Positions 23,853 to 33,690 of a stretch of 64,000 nucleotides of DNA are shown here, one piece after another; position 1 is the first letter of the stretch, and each line of letters starts with the position of its first letter. Both the position numbers and the translations under genes were made by a program. The notes under the pieces were generated by a model. The model was not told the DNA's origin. It worked only from the letters and a program-made list of their open reading frames with translations, and did not search any database. Source of the DNA: Cryptomeria japonica (lineage: Eukaryota; Streptophyta; Pinopsida; Cupressales; Cupressaceae); the NCBI RefSeq assembly GCF_030272615.1, contig NC_081406.1:115103783-115167782 (forward strand). The letters are read 5' to 3'.

Positions 23853-24292
23853 AAACAACAAGGAAAATCATGGCTGATTCCCCAAAACCAAAGTGAGGTA
23901 GCTCTTATTTAGATGCAGAAAAGTTGGCATATTGTTTATAATTCTTCTTTGGTGAATTATTAAGAGTATAGGTGTTAAAGGTTGTATTGTTACTGGTAGG
24001 GAAGTAACACTGACAAATTGTAAAATATTACTGTTTGAGGTCGTACAACTTTACCGTTGTAAAAGAGCACCAAACAACTTAACAAATAAATAAGGAAATG
24101 AAAGCTCATATTGTTTAACTTGCTTTCATTTGTGTATTTGTGAGCTCCTATTGCAATCAAAGGCTTTCTAAATCTATTAAGTGCATTACATGCAAAGTTA
24201 GTTTGGAGATCAAGCGGTGAAGTTTTGGTGATTGGAAGCCATAGCAGAAATGGTAGAAGAAGTCAATCCTGTGAATTATGTTTTAATCCATC
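23853..24292 (+). other. Noncoding spacer between gag and second ORF (E2)
   Basis: A purine tract CTAGGGGGAGCC occurs at 23837-23848. The rest is AT-rich, with no ORF. It corresponds to 375-818 of E1. Confidence 0.5.
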
Positions 24293-27200
24293 ATGGTAGC
24301 TTCCATGTCTACTCCTATTTTGGTTGAGGTAGTTAAGGAACCACAACTTGAGTTCAAGCAGCATCCTATGAATGCTGGAGAGATCAATATGACTAGTTCC
24401 CTAGATCATATGTGCCCTCTGATGTGTTACTGGTTGAAGATATCTCTTTTTTCATCCAGTGTAAGCTTCAAGAACATGGAGTCAAATTCATTCAAGATGA
24501 ATTCAAAAGGTTCTGAGGCAATGATTTGTTGAAGGAAAAACATATTCATCTAAAGACCAAGGGATTGTCATATGTTGTTGATATTCCTAACCAATTCCAT
24601 GTCAATTGGATTAGGTATGTGCTAAGTAGAGTGCATGACTAGTTTCTATGGTTGGGAAATTGAGAACCAATCAAAACCACAAAGGAGGTGATCCAAAGAG
24701 TAATAGGGTTCAATGCAACAATTGAAGCACTAACCCTAATGATAATATCATCCGGTGATGTCATTCGGTTGACTCAATCTTGATTTGAGAAAAGAGCAAT
24801 GATAGTCAGTCACATTGAGGACACAGAAGTGAGGTTTGCATCTACAGTGATATCCTATAGGGTTTATCAATCAAGCCGCATGAATAGTCTGTTGAGTGGT
24901 GCTATCCATGCAACTTATTAGATCATTGTGAGTGCAACATATGACATTTGCGAGATGATAAAAAGTCAATTCCTAGTGAACATGGGCTGAATCAAGAAGG
25001 ACAAAAGGAAATCATTCAAGTATGGTTCAATACTGGTATGTATCTTCTTCTATGTGCAAAATTTATTTCTCGGTAAGGGCAATGTAGTGTGCTCTATAGA
25101 TAAACCTATCATAGTTCAGATAGTTGAAATTATTAGAGACTTAGGTGATAAGTTTGGAGAGACAATGTGGGGTTATTTTAAATATTTCCAAACAACAATG
25201 CATCAATGAGAGAGAATCCCAACCGGGATAGTCCAAAAGTTCAAGGACACCATTTATTTTCTTGTTGATACCGATTGTTGAACTATTCAAGCACTTCAAC
25301 CTAGAACCTTCTCGGTACCCACTATGGGTTATGAGATTGGGGCAGACACTGCCAAACTATATGCAAACATGTTATTGTCTAAATCGACAGACAGAAATGC
25401 AAAGAGATTTGGAACTTATCGGGAGGCAAGCTCCAAAATAAAGAGGGAACTCAAAGAGCCTATCATACAAAAGAAAGTAAGGAAAGTGATTGACACCTTA
25501 GATAAGAAGTATGGAGGTGAAACATCTGGTACCACTACTTCGACTGGTACAAGTGAACAAATAGGACCTAAATCAAGCAAAGATGGAGAAGAAACATAAG
25601 AAAAGAAGAAAATGTCCAAGACAAAACCCAAGGGTGTTGCATCTAGCAAACCAGCAACATACATGAAAGAAAAGGACTCATATACTCCTACATCTTCCCA
25701 AGGTAAAGGTAGACCGATAGGAGTCACATATGTAAGAAAGAAAAGGAATGAAAGGATAGTTGACACAAAGGCAAAAAATAAGCCCAAGAAGGATGAAAAG
25801 GAAGCTGATAACTCTGACACCCAATCTGATATTATAGTAAAAGAAGTCAGAAGAAGTGGTAGGAATGTGGCTCTAACTGTTGATGAATTGGTCCATGGGA
25901 TCAAAGAGTATGGAGGTATAGTTGGTGTTGGGAGAAAGTATCCCCTCTGCAATGAGGAAGACAAAAGAAAAATTGAAGATGGACTTATCTGGAACTTACA
26001 TAATTTTTGTAGAACTCCCAGTGAACTACATGGAATTATTCCATCAGATCTAAAAAATATCAGTGAAGGGAGATGGAAAAGTGCCCTAGCAATTGAGAAG
26101 GAACACAGAATTAAGGCACTCATGGAAGTGCAATATGAATTAGATTATGATCAAGCATCTCTAGTTGCTGAAGCTTGTGTACAACATTTCAAAATAAGGA
26201 ATAGAATAGGACAAGCAGTCATAGGATATATTAAAGGTGTTCATGATGAGGGCATTGCCATGTGGAAAACAATTTTGAGCTAGCAAAAAGAAGCTAAGGA
26301 GGAAATAGAAAAAGAAGTAAAGCAAGGACAAGATGTAGCTGCTCAAGAAAAGGGCAAAAGAAAAGACAAGGAAGCCACCAATGAGTTTGATGTATTTATA
26401 GTTGAAGATATCATAGGTAATGTTGTGTCAAATATTCCTAATTTGACCAAGGATGCAGAGCCACCAATTGAATAAAAATCAACTATTGAAACTATTGATA
26501 TTGATGTTACGCCGTCAAAGGGAATTGATAAAACTAAGCATCTTGGAGAAGATGAAGTCATAATTGAGGAGATCCCTTATGAGGAAAGACCTCATAGGAA
26601 TTTGGCAATAATAAATACTCCTACAGAAAATCCTATTGATAACTAACCTCATTTGCCAGAAAAAGGTGTAGAGGAAGAAACCCCAAAGGTGATAGATTCA
26701 TCAATACCATTTGTTGATGAAGCAGAAAAGAAGGAAACAGAGGAAAAGAAAATAGAAAGGAAGGAAACAAAAACAACCTATACTGGTCCAAAGGAAACCA
26801 AGGAACTAGAATAGGAAAATAAGAAAGAGGATTCCCCATATGGTAAACCTGAAGGCAAAAAGAAAACGGACACTCCTTCGGTGAAAAGGAAGTTAGATTT
26901 AAAAAAAGGAAAGTGAGAAGAAGAAAGATAAAATCACCATCTCAACCAGCTCTGAGGTAGAGGCTGAAGAAGAAAAAGAAGAAAAAGAGGATGAAGAAGA
27001 GGAAGACTTACTAATAGATACCAAGAAGATGACCCCCAAATAGTTAATGAAAGTTTCAAAAAAACTGAGAATTCAAGCTGAAAAGGCCAAAGTTAGAGCA
27101 AAGAAAAAAAATGCAAGAATTCTTAATACTGCAAAGACAATTCTATCTGATCTCATTCCTGACATTGTTGTTGATGAGAATGCATCCATCATTGATCAAT

Positions 27201-27796
27201 TATGTACTCTTGTCAAAGCAATCGGTTTAGAGGCAACCGATCTGGAGAAGGTTGCAGCTAGGCAGTATGAAACTAGGAAAGGTGACAAATTAATGGAACA
27301 AATATCTATCAACAACAGTGAAGAGGTGAAATCTATCTTAAAGGAAGTTGGCCAATCATTGGTCAAATTATCAAAATTCACTAATTTCATCAAAGATCTT
27401 GAAGATAAAAGAGTACAAAATCAAAAGGAAATCCAAGATCTGATAGGTACTTTTGATCCTCTTACAAGATCTGTAGTGACTCTCTGTGGAAAAGACAAGC
27501 AGTTGACTCATTGAATCAACTTTATGAAAGAGGAATAGGACAAACAAGATCTCATCCTATTAGAGCTATAGTGTTACCTTGCACCCATCATTTATTTAAT
27601 GCAAGGGAATGTGAAAGAAGTAGAAAGCCTCATCTATTCACTTGACTGTAAGACATTAGATGATATGGAGGATTTTATCACAAATATGCACGGACAAATC
27701 CACACTATGAAACAGGTGAAGCCTTCATGGGAGTCTACTTTCAAGGCTGCTAAGGTCAATTTCAAAGCCATTTTTTATCTACTCTCACCCTTATGA
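24293..27796 (+). pseudogene. E2 second ORF: unrecognised retroelement accessory protein
   Basis: Counterpart of the E1 second ORF, starting probably at the ATG at 24293 (MVASMSTP). Shared blocks in order: ISFFIQCKLQEHG then IRYVLSRVHD (24430-24650), KYGSILVCIFFYVQNLF (25020-25070), MGYEIGADTAKLYANML (25324), TPSELHG then RWKSALAIEKEHRIKALME (26010-26130), an acidic/Lys-rich linker (26290-27040), and a helical C-terminal region (27047-27796). The best-preserved pieces are 25612-26283 and 27047-27514. I recognise no enzyme motif. Total about 1,150 codons with stops and shifts. It lies where the copia elements carry pol, so it may have replaced it. Function unknown; a structural or packaging role is only a guess. 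Confidence 0.65.
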
Positions 27797-28129
27797 ATTA
27801 TTTTGTATACTTTTATTCTTTTATCTTTGTCATTGTTGCAAAAAGGGGGAGAATAAATGAATGTGGATTGTACATATGAGGAGGAAAGACTATGTGTAAA
27901 AAGAAAAAGAATGTAAATAGTTAGATACCACTGGTAGGGGCAAAGAAGGAAGAGAACCACCAGTAGAGGAAGGTACCAGTAGAGGTAGAGAAGGTAGATA
28001 ACCACCAATAGAGGTAGCGTAGTACTGGTAGAGGCAGAGAAGGCAGAGAACAGGTGGAGAAACAGAACAAGGGGATAATTCTAGTTCAATCCAGCTAGAT
28101 GTTTTTCCAGCAATGCCAAAGGGGGAGAT
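27797..28129 (+). other. E2 3' noncoding region and polypurine tract
   Basis: Purine tract AAAAGGGGGAGAA at 27841-27853 and the true polypurine tract AATGCCAAAGGGGGAGAT at 28112-28129, which abuts the LTR. Between them (27925-28060) a short ACCACTGGTAGAGG-like motif is repeated about five times. Confidence 0.75.
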
Positions 28130-29328
28130 TGTTGGCATCATGGTGAGCATGATGAAGTTTGAGGTACTTAGACATTGGCATTGATGGCAAATATTGGCTC
28201 TAATGTCATCACAACCGATCAGAAAAAGGCTATAGTGGATTGGTAAGAAATAGGGGATTAAAGACTTCCACTGGTGAGCAGAGACAAGTTTACAGGAAGC
28301 AACTAGTAGTTGAGTTGAGTACAGCAGGTTCACCGATATAAAGGAAGCAATTGGTAGCAGATCATAATGGTGATTGATAAGCATGCAAAGTAAAAAGGAT
28401 AAGCATGCATAGTCATCAACATGATTGGCTTGCTAAAATATAGATCCAACAAATTTAGAAAGAGCTAGTTGAAGCCAAAGTGCTTGCTAGAGAACTGATG
28501 AGATTTGTAGCATGAACGAATAGTCTCACTGATACAATAGGTGAGATTTATGGAATGAACAGATTGGTGCATAGAATGACTTTTTAGTTTGAATTTTGGA
28601 GGGAAATTATCACCAAGATTGAATATAGCTATATACATGTTTTTAATCCATTTTTTTGTGTGTGTGTCGTGGGATTTGTGAGTGAGCAGAGATTGAAAAT
28701 CAGAGTAAGATGAAGAACAAGCTAAAGGAAGAAGTGTTCCTTAATGAATCAGTGAAGTCATCACCAAGTAGAGATTGAAGAAGATACAGAGTGGATCTAT
28801 TCGACAAAAAAGTGTCATCATCATATCAATGATTTGTTTCTCTCTAATCATTGTAGAAGATTAAATCCCTTGATAGGGTGAACCTTAATAGGTTTTGTTT
28901 GTAAAATCCCCTAACGGGGTCACTCCATGAAGGAAGTGTAAAATCCTTTTGCAAGGTGAATCCTAATAGATTCTATGGTATTCTTAATAGGATACTAGTC
29001 ATCTTTAACAGGGTGATGTTCTTAGAAGGAATAGGATTGTAAGCTCTTAACCAGGCACTCTTTTTATTGCAGTAAAAGAGAGTGTCGATTATCCCCACCG
29101 TGGTTTTCTCCTTCTAACTGAGGGTTTCCATGTATAATTTCTGGTGTTATGTGATGTTTATTTGATGCATGCAAATATTTTTCCTTTAATGTTCTTACCT
29201 TCATGTTTAATGCAATATTTTAAGTTAATTAAAAGGGTAGTTGTAGACTGGTCAGTTTGGAATATTATTGTTTATAAATTGTTTTTCTACTGATTCACCC
29301 CCCTCTTAGTCACTGGTAAATACCAACA
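28130..29328 (+). repeat. 3' LTR of E2
   Basis: 1199 bases from TGTTGGCATC to TACCAACA, so the termini TGTTGG and CCAACA are perfect inverted repeats. Contains the same CTAACGGGGT/CTTAATAGGAT motif series as the 5' LTR (28865-29010) and CACCCCCCTCTTAGT near the end. Confidence 0.93.
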
Positions 29329-30539
29329 CTATATACTACCTACAAGTTTTTCATTTCATCATGTAGGGCAGTTTGAACAATCAAACTTGACTCAGCCTTG
29401 TCTTTTTCTTTTTCTACCTAAACTTGTTTTGATTCTATCTTGCTCCTTGTTGTTGTTTCTTGATTTGGATTGATTTTTGGATCCAAGGTTGACACTACCT
29501 TCTTTTTCTTAGCAATCCTTAGCTTACAGTGTTTTGCATTGTGGCCCAAGTTTTGGCAATGATATCATTTGACATTTACATTGAATGATGAATTTGAAAA
29601 ACTATTGTAGGACAGAGATACATTTCTCCTACATTCATAACTCCTATGACCATACCTATTAAAATGATAACAAATAATATTCATATCCCTAAGAGTAGGG
29701 AATTGATTTCTACTTTTGAAAAACTTGGTGGATACCTATGCATAAGATTACAATCAACAATTCTATGAACATAAGTGTTACATTTATAGGAGTAGCCATG
29801 GAATTGAGGCACATACCAATCATTGTTAATGTTGTTTCTCATTGGTCAACTTGGAGCAGCATAGTTTGGTCTTCTTGAGCTCTACCTTCTTGTATTCTTG
29901 ACCTTAGTGAAGCCTCCATCATTAACATTTGCTTTTCTTTTAGGATCAACATGCTGGTTCATTGACTAATTCTTTGTAGCAGCAACATATTTCTTCTTCT
30001 CATTGGACTTGTTTACAGTGAATGTTTGTTTGAATTCACTTTCACTTGAAGAAGTCAAGTGTATCTCCTTTCCTGATGAATATTTACTATTAGAACATTG
30101 TCCATTTTCAAATCCAACACCATTGATGTCCTTGTTTTTCTTTGCTTACTTGACATTTTTTATAGTGCTTCAGTGCTGCCACCATACTTAATCCTCATGT
30201 TGAGTTCATCTTTATTCTTTTGCAATTCCTTTATTAAATTTACAAGGTCTTCTTCCAATTTTTGACACTCCTTATCCTTCTTTTCTAAATCTTATTTTGC
30301 AACTTCATACATCCTTTTGGCTTCTTCCAACTAGATCCTCAAAATTAGAAATTGTTATTTTTTATTCCTCAAGTGATTTGTTTAGTATTTCTTGTTCTTT
30401 AGAAAAAAAATTCTAGTATTTTTATATTCCTTCCTTACTTTTCTAAGTTCTTCTAGTGCATTCACAAGTTCACCCTCAAGGTCTACTTCAGCTTCAGTTT
30501 CCTCTTCTTCATCATCAACAATATTTTCAACAAATAACT
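29329..30539 (-). pseudogene. Element F: copia gag and start of protease
   Basis: Minus strand. It starts inside the protease motif (NL-stop-VVYS, where A has NLWVVDSG), the remainder being replaced by E2. Knuckles: CYHCQNLGHNAKHC complete, CYHFNRYGHRSYEC with one Cys lost, and YSYKCNTYVHRIVDC degenerate. An acidic coiled-coil segment (EAEVDLEGELVNALEELRK) at about 30420-30540 closely parallels A gag. The capsid end is missing because the LTR of D begins at 30540. F may be the 5' part of B separated by nested insertions. Confidence 0.8.
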
Positions 30540-31725
30540 TGTTGGCAACAACAATGGAGGAAAACAAGGGGGGTGAATCAGTTTTCATCGGATTAAACAA
30601 TTTAAGCACAATCTTAGATCTGATCAGCAACAATAAGAACATAAATTAACACAACAATAGCAACACACATAACACAAATATTTTGACATGGAAAACCTGG
30701 TTAAGGGAAAAACCATGGTGGGAACCTACCCATAATAAGATGATACTCTGTAGTAGTACATGAAAATATTACAATGGGGAATGCACATGCATTCAGACAC
30801 ACTACCTAGAGCTCACTGCTCAAAATATAATGACCTAAAAGGCTACAAACCTCAGGGAAGGTTCACTACCTTACAATAATATTCAGACTACAATCCAGTT
30901 GGCATGAACTGAAAGAATAGCATCTCATAATGTCTGATGATAGTTTTGGTCAAGCTCATTTGTCTACCTTGCTACAATATTTGCTCCACACTTCACATTG
31001 AAAGATTAATTCACTTGTTCACACATACACCAATCTTTGATAATGTAGACACAACCACGACACACGAATTACATGAATATAGCACCTATTTATACAAATC
31101 ATCAACCTTGACTACAAGGTCGGCTAAACCCTTAAGACCAAATTACAAAATTACATCACATGATACAAAATCAACCACTAGACCAATAAATTCCATAGAC
31201 AACATGGTATGGACCCAAATCAAATCCTCAAACATGCAACACCACCACAAATCTCACCAAGATCAACTACAACACGCTACAACACCGAAAATACCACATA
31301 ACACAAAGAATATCACCAGACCCATAAGATCTTCAATAACATGCACAATGATCAAGGAAGACCACCAAAATAAATAGGACATGATTAGGAAACACCAACA
31401 AGGACATTAGAACCATTTTCAATAGCTACACCAACACCATTTAATCAAATCTTCATCGATCAACACACCGATACTCAAGAACATTCAATAGTAGCAACTC
31501 AAAGAAGAAAGATAATTTGCGGAGCACCAAATCATGAACCATCTGAAATGTAGGTACACATGAACATCCCAAACACTCTCTCAAATCTACAACCAAAGAT
31601 ATGATCATACCAGAGCTCAACAGATCAAACATGAACTTAACTCTCTACAATATCGAAACACCAAAATACAGGAATATGTTGACATCAATGACAACAACAT
31701 ATCATAGCAGCAACAATATCCAACA
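30540..31725 (-). repeat. 3' LTR of element D
   Basis: 1186 bases, TGTTGGCAACAACA to AATATCCAACA on the + strand, next to the polypurine tract; TGTTGG/CCAACA termini are perfect inverted repeats. Carries AAGGGGGGTGAATCAG near one end and TTGACATCAATGACAA near the other. Confidence 0.88.
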
Positions 31726-32080
31726 ATCTCCCCCTTTGGCATTGATGGAAACATATGAATGTGAAAAACATCAATGCAAAGGAATAAATCAACACCAACA
31801 ATCTCCAACAGACTCCCCCTAAGATCATGCACATAAAGCTTCAAAGATAAGGTAGTTTTTCACATGCTTCTCTCCCCCTTTGACAGTAATGCCAAAGATG
31901 AAATTACAAATGATTATTCTCTCCCCTTTAGAACAAAGTAAAAAACCTAAACACTTGAACAAGTGTATGGTTCAAACACTGACTACTTCGGCTGAGTAGC
32001 AACACCAACTCATCAATCCAGATAAGAAGATAAGACTTTGAAGTCCACTAGATTGATGCATCTCAATGCATCTAGTTCTC
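31726..32080 (-). other. Polypurine tract and 3' noncoding region of D
   Basis: Minus-strand AATGCCAAAGGGGGAGAT at 31726-31743; a second tract lies at 31872-31884 and a shorter one near 31814. No gene. Confidence 0.75.
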
Positions 32081-33290
32081 ATCAGGAGGGGCAAAGACCT
32101 CTAACTTGCCTCTCAAGTATACAAATGTATCTATAGGAAAAGGTTTAGTAAAAATATCTACAATTTGATCTTTTTCTGATACATACTCCAATTTGACTTC
32201 TTCATCACTAACTTTCTCCCTCAGGAAATGATACTTAATTGTTATATGTTTTTTTTAGAGTGCAGTACCTGATTCTTGGAAATATTAATAGCATTTGAAT
32301 TATCACAATATATAACAATAGGCTCATCATACACAAATCTAATATCCTTCAACATCTAGTTTGTCAACTACTTGAGTACAGTTGCTAGCAACAAAAATGT
32401 ATTCAGCTTCTGCAGTACATAGAGATATAGCATCTTGTTTCTTACTGGACCATGAAACCAATTTATTTCACAAAAATAAATCTCCACTGGTAGTGCTCTT
32501 CTGATCATCAACATCACCTGCCCAATCAACATTAGTATAAGCACATAACATGAAAACATCATTCTTCAGATACCATAAACCATAGTCAGTTGTCCCCTTC
32601 AAGTATCTAAAAATCTTCTTCACAACAGTAACATGACTCTCTTTAGGATCAACCTAAAATCTAGCACAAAGACAAACAACATGCATAATGTCTGGTCTAG
32701 TCTAAATCAAGTATAGAAGTTCACCAACCATAGATCTATACAAGGTCTAATTAACTTTTTGAGATTCATCATGCTTAGAATCATCTAACAGGTTTGGAAT
32801 CATCTAAGTGAAACTTCTTCAATAATTACTTCACATACCTATATTGAGAAATTAAAATGCCTTTATCAATCTATGAAATTTGCAATCCTAAGAAGAATTT
32901 CATCTCACCTATCATAGACATCTCAAACTCTTTTTGCATATCATCAACAAACTTCATACTCAAATCATCATCATCTCCAAAAATAATATCATAAAAAAAA
33001 ATCTTCAACAATCAAGATGTTATCATTATCAACCTTGAAGTATAAATTACTATTGGCAGTTCCTTTACAGAATCCCAACTTTGTCAATACCTGTCTAATC
33101 TAGCATACTAAGGTCTAGGGGCTTACTTCAATCCATATACTGCTTTCTTCAAATTTCATACCATGTCTTCTTCATCTGATAATGAAAACCCATTCGATTG
33201 CTCAATATAGACTTCCTCTTCCAAATCACCATTTAAAAAGATTGACTTAACATCCATCTAATCTACCTTCAAGTTCTTAGAATCTGCATA
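32081..33290 (-). pseudogene. Element D pol: RNase H and partial RT
   Basis: Heavily decayed. Minus-strand DIFTKPFPIDTFVYLRG near 32110-32160 marks the RNase H end; a GLWYL-like segment lies around 32580. Reverse transcriptase has MDVKSIFLNGDLEEEVYIEQ (33190-33260) and KKAVYGLK, but the YVDD region near 32980 is damaged. Sequence stops at about 33290, after the minus-strand equivalent of LLAYA in other copies. Confidence 0.8.
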
Positions 33291-33298
33291 GGGGTGTG

Positions 33299-33660
33299 TG
33301 CACAAAGATGGTGGTCAGAAAAGTGGACACCACCCAAAAAAAACTTGGAAAAATAGCTAGCGCGTACGTGGTTTTAAAATTTAAAATTCCCATGTACGCA
33401 CTTAGGTTTGTTCTTCCTGAGCCTAGAAAAGGTAGTGCGTATGCGCTACTTTTAGGAAAATGAGCATGTATGTGCCACACCTAGGAAAATGAGCGTGTAC
33501 GTGTTGCTTATTGGAAAATGAGCACGTACGCGCTAATAATCCAAATAAAACCGCATACACGGTGCCTGATAAAAAAAGTTAAAAAAAAAAACATGGGTCT
33601 CATTTACCCATAAACAACATTTTTAACTTTATTTTTTCCTTATTTTCTCACCTAAACCGC
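33299..33660. repeat. Left terminal repeat of X with CGTACG subterminal motifs
   Basis: After the terminal TGCACAAAGATGG come repeated GGAAAATGAGC-(A/G)(C/T)GTACG-type units at about 33452, 33483 and 33511, roughly 29 bases apart, plus a GCGCGTACG near 33360. The mirrored set is at 45920-46080. These are likely transposase-binding repeats, by analogy with other cut-and-paste elements. Confidence 0.65.
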
Positions 33661-33690
33661 AAATGAGGTGCTAAATTTATCCTCCAGGCT

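Larger units (their letters stand above)
21594..29328 (+). mobile_element. E2: pol-less LTR retroelement with second ORF
   Basis: Truncated 5' LTR (21594-22380), primer site, gag with coiled coil and several knuckles, noncoding spacer, long second ORF, polypurine tract and complete 3' LTR (28130-29328). There is no protease, integrase, reverse transcriptase or RNase H anywhere in the 5.7-kb interior. The 5' LTR lacks the first ~400 bases present in the 3' copy, and its left edge joins the integrase of C. The right edge lies inside the protease motif of F. Same family as E1. Confidence 0.88.
30540..33290 (-). mobile_element. Element D: copia element, 3' LTR and partial pol
   Basis: Minus strand. 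3' LTR 30540-31725, polypurine tract, 3' noncoding region, then RNase H and part of reverse transcriptase up to about 33290, where the terminal repeat of transposon X begins. The left border lies in gag of F. Confidence 0.82.
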
